Positions 24,548 through 32,857 of a DNA stretch of 37,303 bases are shown here, piece by piece. Origin of the DNA: Gammaproteobacteria bacterium (GTDB lineage Bacteria > Pseudomonadota > Gammaproteobacteria > HK1); the NCBI GenBank assembly GCA_022823045.1, contig JAJDXW010000290.1:1-37303 (forward strand), in the 5' to 3' direction. Made by a program: the position numbers and the translations under genes. Position 1 is the stretch's first letter. Each line of letters starts with the position of its first letter. The notes under the pieces are model-generated. The model did not search any database, had not been told where the DNA came from, and was given only the letters and a program-made list of their open reading frames with translations.

Positions 24548-25414
24548 ATGACCGAAAACGGCCTCGTGTCCGCCCGCCGGGGGCGCCGGTTCGAGGTTCG
24601 CGACGATGGGGGGGCAATACGCCTCTGCCAGGCCCGGCGCCGCCTCGGCCCGATCGTGGTGGGCGACCGGGTGGCGGTGCGTCCCGTCGGAGCGGACGAG
24701 GGCATCATCGAATCGGTGGACGAACGCCGGTCGGTGCTCGCCCGTCCCGGACCGGCCGGCCGGGACCGGCTCATCGCGGCCAACGTGGACCTGCTCCTGG
24801 TGGTGACCGCGTTGCGACCGTCGACCTCCCGCCGCGTCGTTGATCGTCACCTTGTGGGAAGCGAGCACCTCGACCTCTCCGCCGCCGTCGTCCTGAACAA
24901 GATCGATCTGCTCCCCGAGGTCCCGGACGCTCCGGAGCTGGACCCCTATCGCCGGGTCGGCTATCGCGTGTTCGAGACGAGCGCCCTCACCGGCGCCGGA
25001 CTGGATCGCCTCTCCGCGGCCTTGCGCGGCCAGGTCTCCGCTCTCGTCGGGCCGTCCGGGGCCGGCAAGTCGTCCCTCGTGCGAAGGCTCGTTCCCGGCG
25101 CGGACCTCGCGGTCGGCGCGCTCTCGCGTCGCGGCGAGCAGGGCCGCCACACCACCACCGTGTCGACCCTGCATGCGCTCCCCGGCGGAGGGTTCGTCAT
25201 CGATTCTCCGGGGATGTCGGACTTCGGCGAATGGCCCCTGCCGGTGGAGCGGATCGCCGACGGATTCCCAGAAATCCGGTCCCGGTCGGGACGATGCCGC
25301 TTCCGCAACTGCCTTCACCTGCACGAGCCCGACTGCGCAGTCGCCGCCGCGCCCGAGATCGACCCCGAGCGTCTCGCGAGCTACCGGCAGATGGTGGAGG
25401 ACATGCGGCGCTGA
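24548..25414 (+). CDS. rsgA: ribosome small-subunit GTPase RsgA
   Basis: A 288-residue circularly permuted GTPase that acts late in 30S maturation. An N-terminal OB-like domain is followed by G4 NKID (117-120), G1 GPSGAGKSS (168-176) and G3 DSPGM (219-223). The zinc site is Cys250, Cys255, His257 and Cys263 ([14 protein letters not shown]), with the family spacing. The ATG at 24548 fits the shorter RsgA forms; GTG-type extensions upstream are unlikely because they would overlap the divergent orn gene. It is convergent with recR, 31 bases away. Confidence 0.95.
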   Translation: MTENGLVSARRGRRFEVRDDGGAIRLCQARRRLGPIVVGDRVAVRPVGADEGIIESVDERRSVLARPGPAGRDRLIAANVDLLLVVTALRPSTSRRVVDRHLVGSEHLDLSAAVVLNKIDLLPEVPDAPELDPYRRVGYRVFETSALTGAGLDRLSAALRGQVSALVGPSGAGKSSLVRRLVPGADLAVGALSRRGEQGRHTTTVSTLHALPGGGFVIDSPGMSDFGEWPLPVERIADGFPEIRSRSGRCRFRNCLHLHEPDCAVAAAPEIDPERLASYRQMVEDMRR

Positions 25415-25432
25415 GCGGCGGCAAGCCGCCGC
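25415..25432. terminator. bidirectional hairpin between rsgA and recR
   Basis: GCGGCGGC-AA-GCCGCCGC is a perfect eight-base inverted repeat, starting at the base after the rsgA stop and ending 13 bases before the recR stop. Placement between convergent genes suggests a shared terminator. There is no T-run, so rho may be needed. Confidence 0.5.
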
Positions 25433-25445
25433 GCGGACCCGTCCG

Positions 25446-26048
25446 TCAGAACACGACCTCGCGCCGCCCGGAGAGGGCATGGGCGAGGGTCCCGGAGTCG
25501 ACGAACTCGAGGTCTCCTCCGAGCGGCACTCCCTGGGCGATCCGGGTCGCGGTGACTGCATGCTCGCGCGCCATCTCGGCGAGAAAGTGGGCGGTCGCCT
25601 CCCCCTCGGCGGTCGCGCCGGTCGCGAGAATGAGCTCCGAGACCGCCCCCTCCGCGAGGCGTTGCGCGAGCTGCTCGAGCCCGAGCTCCCGGGGGCCGAT
25701 TCCGTCGAGCGGCGACAGGTTCCCCATCAGCACGAAATAGACCCCTTTGTAGTCCGTTCCCGTCTCGATCCGGACCACGTCGGCGGGGTTCTCCACCACG
25801 CAGATCCGGGACCGGTCGCGCCGGGGGCTCGCGCAGATCGCGCACGTCTCGTGCTCGGTGAGCGTCCGGCACACCCGGCATTGTCCTACCCGGTCCATGG
25901 CTTCGACGAGGGCCGCCGCAAGCCGGCGCCCCGCGTCCCGGTGGCGCTCGAGCAGGTGCCAGGTCATCCGCTGGGCGGTCCTCGGGCCGACCCCCGGGAG
26001 GCATCGCAGGGCGTCGATCAGGCCATCGATCAGATCCCCGTCCGCCAT
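25446..26048 (-). CDS. recR: recombination mediator protein RecR
   Basis: A 200-residue protein that works with RecF/RecO in loading RecA at gaps. A helix-hairpin-helix ([12 protein letters not shown], about 17-28) is followed by the zinc finger Cys57/Cys60/Cys69/Cys72 and a Toprim domain ([14 protein letters not shown]...). The C-terminal [20 protein letters not shown] is typical. The ATG overlaps the ybaB stop by one base (TGATG). Last gene of dnaX-ybaB-recR. Confidence 0.97.
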   Translation of the reverse strand: MADGDLIDGLIDALRCLPGVGPRTAQRMTWHLLERHRDAGRRLAAALVEAMDRVGQCRVCRTLTEHETCAICASPRRDRSRICVVENPADVVRIETGTDYKGVYFVLMGNLSPLDGIGPRELGLEQLAQRLAEGAVSELILATGATAEGEATAHFLAEMAREHAVTATRIAQGVPLGGDLEFVDSGTLAHALSGRREVVF

Positions 26049-26371
26049 CAGAACGGCAGTTTCATTCCCGGGGGGAGGCTGAGCCCCGCGGTGAGGCCGG
26101 ACATTCGCTCCCGGCTCAGCTCCTCGACCTTTCGCACCGCGTCGTTGATGGCGGCGGCCACGAGGTCCTCGAGCATTTCGCGGTCGCCGCCGACGAAGGC
26201 GTCGTCGATGCTCACCCCACGCGCCTCGTAGCGGCCGTTCAGGGTGACGGTGACCACCCCGCCCCCGGCGCTGCCGGTCACCTCCTCGGCGGCGAGCTCC
26301 TCCTGGGCCCGCTGCAGGTTCTCCTGCATCTGCTGCGCCTGCTTGAGCATCTGTCCGAGTCCACCCTTCAT
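26048..26371 (-). CDS. ybaB: nucleoid-associated protein YbaB/EbfC
   Basis: A 107-residue DNA-binding protein of the YbaB/EbfC family, which forms tweezer-shaped dimers on the nucleoid. It has the usual start [20 protein letters not shown], the [17 protein letters not shown] strand region, the [13 protein letters not shown] helix and the LPPGMKLPF end. It lies 11 bases after dnaX and overlaps recR by one base, the widespread dnaX-ybaB-recR order. Confidence 0.97.
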   Translation of the reverse strand: MKGGLGQMLKQAQQMQENLQRAQEELAAEEVTGSAGGGVVTVTLNGRYEARGVSIDDAFVGGDREMLEDLVAAAINDAVRKVEELSRERMSGLTAGLSLPPGMKLPF

Positions 26372-26382
26372 TGCGCCTCCCG

Positions 26383-28161
26383 TCAGTCCGGCGGTTGTAT
26401 GGATCGCGTGCTGCCCTCGAATCGAGAGAGGAGATCCTGGTAGTCGGGAACCTCCCGAAGCTCGCGTGACGCACGCTCGACCCGCTCGTCCGACTCGCGG
26501 GCATCGCGTTCGGCCGGCGACTCCATCTCTCCCCCGCGGGAGACAATCTCCACCCGGAGCCGGATCGGCCGGCCGAGAAAGTCACCGAGCGCGGCCTCGA
26601 GCTTGGTGCGCGTGCCGTCCGTCAAGAGCTGCGCGTGCTCCGGATTCAGGCCGAGCTCGACGGTCGTCCCGGTATGTCCGCGAACGACGCAGTTCGCGGC
26701 GAGCTGCCCGGTCACCCCGTTGAGGGAGAGACGCGCGCAGAGCTCCGCCCATCGGGCGGGGGCGAGGAACGTCTCGGCATCTTCGGGGGCCGCGGGCGCC
26801 GGAGGCGGCAGCGGCGGAGCGGGGTCCGGGGGTTCCGGCGCGGCGGCGTCGGCCAATGGGGGCTCCTCCTCGCGCGGCAAGGGCTCCGGCGACGCATCCG
26901 CCGCGGGCGGTCGCGCTTCATCCACCGGCCCGGGGCCCGGCGCCCGTGCGGGACCCGGGCGGTATGCCTCCTCGGTTGGCGGAGGCTCCGGCGCCGCGTC
27001 CGGCGCGAGCGTGGCGGGCGGGGAGGGTGCCGGCGTGGGCGCCGGGGCGGCAGACCGGTCCGCGGCGCGTTCCACCTCGGAAGCGGGGGCGAACGCGACC
27101 ATCCGCAGCATCGTCATCTCGAAGCCGGCTCGCGGATGCGGCGCATACGGGAGATCGCGCCTTCCGAGGAGCCCAATCTGGTAGTGGAGCTGAAGCGCTT
27201 CCGGCGGGATCCGGGCCGCGAGCGCCCGCAGGGCCTCGACCTCCTCGTCGTCCTCGCGGCCCGCGGGCACGACCTGGAGGGCGGCCATCCTTCCCAGGGC
27301 CTCGACGACCTCGCCGAGGAGAGCCTCGCAGTCCGCCGCTTCGCCGGCGATCCCGTCGAGGGCCACAACCATCGCCGCCGCGTCCGAGGACGCCAGCGCC
27401 CCGAGGAGCGCGAGCAGCCGATCCCGCTCCACGGTGCCGACGAGGGCGCGCACGTCCGCCGCGACGACTTGGCCCGCCCCGTAGGCGGCGGCCTGGTCGA
27501 GCAGACTCAGGGCGTCGCGCATGCTGCCGTCGGCGGCGCGGCCGAGCACACGAAGGGCGGCCGGATCGGCCTCGATCTCCTCCTCGCCGGTGATCCGGGC
27601 GAGCTCCGCCGCGATCTCGTCCACGCTGAGGCGCCGCAGGCCGAACTGGAGGCACCGCGACAGGACGGTGACCGGGAGGCGCTGCGGATCGGTGGTCGCG
27701 AGCAGGAACTTGACGTGCGGGGGCGGCTCCTCGAGGGTCTTCAGGAGCGCGTTGAAGCTGTGCCGCGAGAACATGTGCACCTCGTCGATGAGGTACACCT
27801 TGAAGCGGGACCGCACCGGGGCGTACTGGACGTTGTCGAGGAGGTCCCGGGTCTCCTCCACCCGGGCGCGCGAGGCCGCGTCCACCTCGAGGAGGTCGAC
27901 GTGGCGCCCTTCGTCGATCTCGCGGCACGCCCCGCACTCGCCGCAGGGCCGCGCAGTCGGGCCGCTCTCGCAGTTGAGGCCTTTCGCGAACACCCGGGCG
28001 ATAGTGGTCTTGCCCACTCCGCGGGTCCCCGAGAAGAGGTAGGCGTGGTGCAGCCGATCGCGCTCGAAGGCGTTGACGAGGGCCCGCACGACGTGCTCCT
28101 GCCCCACGATCGCGTCGAAGCTCCGCGGGCGCCACTTGCGGGCGAGGGCCTGGTAGCTCAT
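26383..28161 (-). CDS. dnaX: DNA polymerase III subunit tau (gamma)
   Basis: A 592-residue clamp-loader ATPase. Walker A is GTRGVGKTT (45-53). The zinc module is Cys64, Cys73, Cys76, Cys79. LIDEVHM is Walker B and LSRCLQF holds the sensor/SRC motif. After domain III there is a long Pro/Ala-rich linker (about 395-480), then a tau-type C-terminal domain ([21 protein letters not shown]). I see no A-rich slippery heptamer like the one that makes gamma in E. coli. A short form, if made, would need another mechanism. The ATG overlaps the soxG stop (ATGA), an unusual coupling of a replication gene to a catabolic operon. Confidence 0.96.
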   Translation of the reverse strand: MSYQALARKWRPRSFDAIVGQEHVVRALVNAFERDRLHHAYLFSGTRGVGKTTIARVFAKGLNCESGPTARPCGECGACREIDEGRHVDLLEVDAASRARVEETRDLLDNVQYAPVRSRFKVYLIDEVHMFSRHSFNALLKTLEEPPPHVKFLLATTDPQRLPVTVLSRCLQFGLRRLSVDEIAAELARITGEEEIEADPAALRVLGRAADGSMRDALSLLDQAAAYGAGQVVAADVRALVGTVERDRLLALLGALASSDAAAMVVALDGIAGEAADCEALLGEVVEALGRMAALQVVPAGREDDEEVEALRALAARIPPEALQLHYQIGLLGRRDLPYAPHPRAGFEMTMLRMVAFAPASEVERAADRSAAPAPTPAPSPPATLAPDAAPEPPPTEEAYRPGPARAPGPGPVDEARPPAADASPEPLPREEEPPLADAAAPEPPDPAPPLPPPAPAAPEDAETFLAPARWAELCARLSLNGVTGQLAANCVVRGHTGTTVELGLNPEHAQLLTDGTRTKLEAALGDFLGRPIRLRVEIVSRGGEMESPAERDARESDERVERASRELREVPDYQDLLSRFEGSTRSIQPPD

Positions 28162-28685
28162 CGCGCAAGAGGTGCGGAAGCGCCGGCGCCGTGCCCGCGC
28201 AGCCACTCCCGGGCCGAACGGGCGACGCTCCGCGAGACGAACACCTCGAAAGCGTCCGGCTCGCGGCCCCGCCGGATCACGACCTCGAAGTGGGCGAGCA
28301 TGGTGGCGGCGGCACCCCCCGGCTCCACCGTGTCGAGGTCCATCGGGCAACCCCGGGCGAGCCGGCTCCGGGCGTCCGGCCCTTCCACCCGCAGCACGAC
28401 CCGGGCGTGGGTGAGGTCGGTGCACGCGGCCCGGGCCGCGACCGCGCCGACCGCCGCCCGGACCTCGTCCGGCGCGCGGTCGCTGACCGCGAGCCAGATG
28501 TCGGGTCCGATCGAGAGCATCTCGATCGAGCCGTCCCGGCCGACGGCCTCCGCCTCGGCCCGACGCGCCCCGTCGACCCGGACGATCGCTCCCCGCACCC
28601 GGACGTCGTCCGGCGGGTCCGCGCCGAATGGGGAGCGGCGCGGCGGGGGCGGCGCCCGTTCCGGACCCGGTCCCGGCCCCGCCAT
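28158..28685 (-). CDS. soxG: sarcosine oxidase gamma subunit
   Basis: A 175-residue gamma subunit of the heterotetrameric (alpha-beta-gamma-delta) sarcosine oxidase. Recognisable family sequence: DLTHARVVLRVEGPDARSRL, GCPMDLDT, MLAHFEVVIRR and FEVFVSRSVARSAREWL. A Pro/Arg-rich N-terminus precedes it. It normally follows soxA directly. Here hyuA and hyuB lie between, and its ATG overlaps the hyuB stop by one base (TGATG). Its own stop overlaps the dnaX start. The subunit has no cofactor of its own and is needed for assembly. Confidence 0.87.
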   Translation of the reverse strand: MAGPGPGPERAPPPPRRSPFGADPPDDVRVRGAIVRVDGARRAEAEAVGRDGSIEMLSIGPDIWLAVSDRAPDEVRAAVGAVAARAACTDLTHARVVLRVEGPDARSRLARGCPMDLDTVEPGGAAATMLAHFEVVIRRGREPDAFEVFVSRSVARSAREWLRGHGAGASAPLAR

Positions 28686-30559
28686 CAGTCCGCCGCCTCG
28701 TCCGCGAGATCGCCGTCGAACCAGCCCCCGCGATGGAACATCCCGGAGGGGGCGGCCTTCAGGGCGGCGCGCCGCGTGCGCGTCGCCGGCTCGTCGATCG
28801 CGCTCCCGTCGAGCACCACCCCGTAGTCCTCGCGGGCGCTTTCGGGCGAGACGAAGCCGTCGAGCACGTCGTCCCGCACCTGCCCGGCGGGCCGCTCGAA
28901 CGGGGCGCCCCACCCTCCCCCGCCCGGGGTCAGGATACGCACAACGTCCCCGGCGACGAGGCGGTTGCCGTCGCTCATGGGCTTGAGCTCGCGCTCGCCC
29001 TCCGTTCCCGGGTTGAGCACGATGCGCCCGCTTCGTCCCGCGTGGCCCCCGTTGACCCCGAAGGCGGGGAAACGGCGGTTGTCCATGCGAAGGGCGATCT
29101 CGGCCTCCTCGGCGAGGATCCGCACGTCGCGCACCGTGCCGCATCCTCCCCGCCACCGTCCCGGCCCCCCGGAATCGGCGTGGATGCGGAACGCCTCGAT
29201 CCGCACCCCGAACTCGAGCTCGGCGAATTCCACCGGATAGTTCTCCTGCGCAACGTAGTACAGGGCGTCCGTCCCGTCCGCGAACGGCCGCGCCCCGTAG
29301 CCGACCGAGAGCCCCTCGATGCAGAGCGTCGCCTGCCCGGTGGCGGGGTCGCGGCTTCGCAGGTAGTAGAGGACGTAGACCGCGGACGCGGCCGAGGACT
29401 GCCCCCCCGTCGCCTGCGCGAGCACCCCGAGCAGGGCGGAGTTCACCCGGAACATCGTGTGGGAGCGAAGGCCGAGCGGGGCCGGGAAGCGGGGCGCGAC
29501 CACGCTCCCGGGGCGGGTCGCCACCTCCTCGACGGCGCGCTCGAACCCCGCGTTCATGCCGACCCCGGGCTCGTGCATCGTGAGGTACAGCCCCGCCATG
29601 TACTTCGGGACGCTGTCGTCCATCAGGAAGTTGATGGGGCCCTTCGCCTCGTCGGAGCTCCCGCGGAAATCGAGGGTCACCCGCCCGCCGCGCTTGCTGA
29701 GGCGCACGTGGACCGAATAGGGGTCGTCGGTGACGGAGTCGGAATCGACGAAATCCCGGAACCCGTACTCCCCGTCCGCGACGCGCGTCTCGAGGGCCCG
29801 GCGCAGGGCCTGCTCGGAGCGCGCGAGCAAGTGGTCGAAGGTGGCGAGCACGGCCGGCGCCCCGAAGCGGCGGGCGACCTCCTCGAGTCGCTGCTTGCCG
29901 AGCGCGCATCCCGCCATGATCGCCTTGAGGTCGCCCCGCATCATGTCCGGGAAGCGCGAGTTGCGGACGAAGATGCGGAACACCTCCTCGTTGAGGACCC
30001 CTTCGCGCACGACCCGCACCGGCGGGATCATGATCCCTTCCTGGAAGGTGCTGGTGGCGTGGGGGGAGACGCTGCCGGGGACCGCGCCCCCGATGTCCCA
30101 GAGGTGCCCCCAGGTCTCGGTGAACCCGATGAGCTCTCCCTCGTGGAAGACCGGCATGACGAACGCCATGTCGGGCAGGTGTGAGACCGCCCCGTACGCC
30201 GCGTAGCAGTCGTTGTACCAGTAGAGGTCGCCGTCGCGCATGGTCTGGCGCGGGTAGTGCTCGAGGACCGCGTCCACGAGGTTGCCGGCGAGGGTGAGGC
30301 TGGTGCTGACGACGAGGCGTCCCTCGCGGTCCAGGAACGCGGTGAAGTAGTCCTTCTTCTCGCGGATGAAGGGTGACATCGCGGTGCGCTCGATGAGCGC
30401 CTCCATCTCCGCCCGGGTCGCCTGCAGGATCCCGGTGACGAGCTCCAGGGTGATGCGGTCGGGGGCCCCGGCGGCGGCCGGCGGAGAGGGCGCCGCGGCG
30501 CCGGGCGAGGGCTCGGACGCGGCCGGGAGCGGCGAGGAGGCGGGCGCGGCCACGGTCAT
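28685..30559 (-). CDS. hyuB: ATP-dependent hydantoinase B subunit (HyuB/oxoprolinase family)
   Basis: A 624-residue HyuB-family subunit, partner of HyuA in ATP-driven opening of hydantoin, N-methylhydantoin or 5-oxoproline rings. Family blocks are ITLELVTGILQATRAEMEALIERTAMSPFIREKKD, DSDSVTDDPY, GRWRGGCGTVRDV, LTPGGGGWGAPFERP and the closing GFVSPESAREDYGVVL. The first 35 residues form an Ala/Pro-rich leader not usual in the family. The start overlaps the hyuA stop (ATGA) and the stop overlaps soxG. Acetophenone-carboxylase, caprolactamase and oxoprolinase relatives share the fold, so the substrate is inferred from the sox context. Confidence 0.92.
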   Translation of the reverse strand: MTVAAPASSPLPAASEPSPGAAAPSPPAAAGAPDRITLELVTGILQATRAEMEALIERTAMSPFIREKKDYFTAFLDREGRLVVSTSLTLAGNLVDAVLEHYPRQTMRDGDLYWYNDCYAAYGAVSHLPDMAFVMPVFHEGELIGFTETWGHLWDIGGAVPGSVSPHATSTFQEGIMIPPVRVVREGVLNEEVFRIFVRNSRFPDMMRGDLKAIMAGCALGKQRLEEVARRFGAPAVLATFDHLLARSEQALRRALETRVADGEYGFRDFVDSDSVTDDPYSVHVRLSKRGGRVTLDFRGSSDEAKGPINFLMDDSVPKYMAGLYLTMHEPGVGMNAGFERAVEEVATRPGSVVAPRFPAPLGLRSHTMFRVNSALLGVLAQATGGQSSAASAVYVLYYLRSRDPATGQATLCIEGLSVGYGARPFADGTDALYYVAQENYPVEFAELEFGVRIEAFRIHADSGGPGRWRGGCGTVRDVRILAEEAEIALRMDNRRFPAFGVNGGHAGRSGRIVLNPGTEGERELKPMSDGNRLVAGDVVRILTPGGGGWGAPFERPAGQVRDDVLDGFVSPESAREDYGVVLDGSAIDEPATRTRRAALKAAPSGMFHRGGWFDGDLADEAAD

Positions 30560-32628
30560 GCCTCGGTCACGACGAGGTTGCCGTACGTGTCGACCTCCGC
30601 GCTTTGCCCCGGGCCCACGAGGGTCGTCGAGTCGAGCTGATCGACGATCGCGGGGCCGGAGACGACGTGCCCGGCGAGGAGGTCGTCGCGCCGGTGGATG
30701 GCGGCGGGCGCGATCCCCCGGCCGTCGAGATCGGCGGGGCGCCGGCCCGAGGGCGGCGCCGGGGTCCCCGGTGCGATGGACGGGAGCCGCGGCAGCTCCA
30801 GCCGCTCCATGCGTCCGGTGGCGGCGACCCGGAAGTTGACCATCTCCACCGCCGCATCGCGGTCGGAGAAGGTGTAGAGGCGCTCGTGGAGCGCGTGGAA
30901 ACGCTCCACGAGCTCCGCGACGCACGCGCCGTCCACCGGACCGTCCGGGAACTCCACCGTGATCTCCACCCCCTGCTGCGCATAGCGAAGGTCCGCGCCC
31001 CGGCGAAGCTGCCGGCGGGCTTCCGGCACCTGTTCGGCGGCGAGCCGGGCCGTCGCTTCCTCTTCGAGTGCTTGCATCGTGCGGGCCATGTCGTCGACGT
31101 CGTAGTCGGGGGGGCGCTGCACCCTGGTGCGCACGAAATCGTACCGCAAGTCCGTCGCCAGCAGGCCGAGGGCGCAGAGGATCCCCGGATGGCGGGGCAC
31201 GAGCAGCCGCGGCGCGCCGAGCTCGCGCGCGAGGTCGCCGCCGTGGACCGGCCCGGCCCCGCCGAACGCGCACAGGGTGAACGCCCGGGGGTCGAGCCCC
31301 CGCTCCACCGACACCACGCGAAGGGCCCCCGCCATGTTGTTGTTGACGATGGCGAGGATCCCGCGGGCGGCCTCTTCCAACCCGAGCCCGAGGGGCTTCG
31401 CCACCCGCTCGCGGAGCGCGGCCTCGGCGCGCGCCGGGTCGAGGGGGATCTCGCCGCCGAGGAGATGCGGCGGGATCCGGCCGAGGAACAGGTTGGCGTC
31501 GGTCACCGTGGGCTCCTCCCCGCCCCGGCCGTAGCAGGCCGGGCCGGGGTCCGCGCCCGCGCTGCGCGGCCCGACGACGAGGCTCCCGTCCGCCGTCACC
31601 GAGGCGATGCTTCCGCCCCCCGCGCCGATGGTGTGGATGTCCACCATCGGGATCGGGAGGGGGAACGGGCCGACCTCCCCGTCCTTGGTGACGGTGGGGG
31701 CGGCGTCGCGCACGAGGGAGACGTCGGCGCTCGTCCCGCCCATGTCGATGGCGATGAGGTCGCGGCACCCGGCCGCCGCCCCGATGAACGCCGCCCCTCG
31801 CACCCCCGCGGCGGGGCCGGAGAGCGCCATGTGGACGGGCTCTCGGATCGCTTCGCGGGGCGAGAACATCCCGCCGTTCGACTTCATGACGAAGAACGGA
31901 GCCCCGACCCCGCGCTCCGCGAGGCCCGACTCGATCCTCCCTATGTAGCGGCCGACGAGGGGCTGGACCCGCGCGTTGAGCACCGTCGCCATCGAGCGCT
32001 CGTACTCCCGGAAGACGGGGAGCACGTCGCTCGAGAGCGACACCGCGGCGCCGGGGAGCACCTCGCGGACGAGGTCGCGGGCGCGGCGTTCGTGGACGGG
32101 GTTCGCCCACGCGTGGAGGAAGACGATCGCGACCGCCTCCACCCCTGCCGCGCCGAGCTCCCGGGCGGCCGCCCGGCAGCCGTCCTCGTCGAGGGCGCGG
32201 TCGACCGTGCCGTCGAGCCGGACCCGTTCCGGGACCTCCAGGATGAGGCGGGGGGGTACCGGGCGTTTCGGCTTCACCCACGCGAAGAGGTTCTCGCGCC
32301 GGGGGATCTCCGCCCGCCCGATCTCGAGCACGTACTTGAAGCCGTCCGTCACCAGCATGCCGGTGCGCGCCCCGCGGCCCTCGAGGATCGCGTTGGTCGC
32401 GACCGTCGAGCCGTGAAACAGGCGCTCGATCGCCCCGAGGCCGGCGCCCGCCTCCCCGACCACGCGTTCGACCCCGGTGAAGAAGCCGCGCGCCGGGTCT
32501 TCCGGAACGGACGAGACCTTCGTCGTGCGGACGCTCCCCCCATCGTTCAGCACGACATCGGTGAAGGTGCCGCCGACGTCCACCCCGACGCGGCAGCCAC
32601 CCGGCGTGTCGCCATGGACGCTGCTCAT
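30556..32628 (-). CDS. hyuA: ATP-dependent hydantoinase A subunit (HyuA/oxoprolinase family)
   Basis: A 690-residue ATP-binding subunit of the hydantoinase/oxoprolinase family. VGVDVGGTFTDVVL (from Val14) is the ASKHA phosphate-1 loop, DMGGTSADVSLV is the second, and FGGAGPVHGGDLARELG and FVMKSNGGMFSPREA are family signatures. HGSTVATNAILEGRGARTG is near the start. The ATG at 32628 (MSSVHGD) is preferred over an upstream TTG at 32652. With HyuB it would phosphorylate and open an imide ring. Sitting inside a sarcosine oxidase operon makes N-methylhydantoin, which yields N-carbamoylsarcosine, an attractive substrate; this is inference. Confidence 0.93.
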   Translation of the reverse strand: MSSVHGDTPGGCRVGVDVGGTFTDVVLNDGGSVRTTKVSSVPEDPARGFFTGVERVVGEAGAGLGAIERLFHGSTVATNAILEGRGARTGMLVTDGFKYVLEIGRAEIPRRENLFAWVKPKRPVPPRLILEVPERVRLDGTVDRALDEDGCRAAARELGAAGVEAVAIVFLHAWANPVHERRARDLVREVLPGAAVSLSSDVLPVFREYERSMATVLNARVQPLVGRYIGRIESGLAERGVGAPFFVMKSNGGMFSPREAIREPVHMALSGPAAGVRGAAFIGAAAGCRDLIAIDMGGTSADVSLVRDAAPTVTKDGEVGPFPLPIPMVDIHTIGAGGGSIASVTADGSLVVGPRSAGADPGPACYGRGGEEPTVTDANLFLGRIPPHLLGGEIPLDPARAEAALRERVAKPLGLGLEEAARGILAIVNNNMAGALRVVSVERGLDPRAFTLCAFGGAGPVHGGDLARELGAPRLLVPRHPGILCALGLLATDLRYDFVRTRVQRPPDYDVDDMARTMQALEEEATARLAAEQVPEARRQLRRGADLRYAQQGVEITVEFPDGPVDGACVAELVERFHALHERLYTFSDRDAAVEMVNFRVAATGRMERLELPRLPSIAPGTPAPPSGRRPADLDGRGIAPAAIHRRDDLLAGHVVSGPAIVDQLDSTTLVGPGQSAEVDTYGNLVVTEA

Positions 32629-32712
32629 GCTCTCGTTCCCGTGAAGCGGCAAGCCGCCCCATTACGCTCGTTCCGGGCGTCCGGACCGCCCCGCGGTCTC
32701 TCGCGGCACGCC

Positions 32713-32763
32713 CTACCACATCCCTCCGTCGACCGGGAGCGTCCGACCAGCAAGGCAGGCGCC
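32713..32763 (-). pseudogene. 3' remnant of a short-chain dehydrogenase (SDR)
   Basis: In the 229-base gap between soxA and hyuA, the minus strand reads GACLAGRTLPVDGGMW and then TAG. This is the C-terminal signature of classical SDR proteins (usually xTGxxLxVDGG). Further upstream in the same frame the sequence no longer looks like an SDR and the soxA stop is reached, so only about 15 codons remain. No SDR gene lies nearby in the window. It looks like the scar of a truncated gene. Chance is possible for so short a match. Confidence 0.5.
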
Positions 32764-32857
32764 CCCGGAGCAATGGAGCCGGCCCGGTTCCCGGCTCGTG
32801 CCGTCGCGCCCGGACCGACCTTGCGAAGGCGCGACCCGGTCGCGGCGCATCCCGTGC

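Noticed and set aside
28685-32773. Apparent 1362-codon minus-strand frame joining hyuB with sequence upstream
   Set aside because: Only the part from the ATG at 30559 is HyuB. The upstream part is an out-of-frame reading of hyuA, not a fusion protein.
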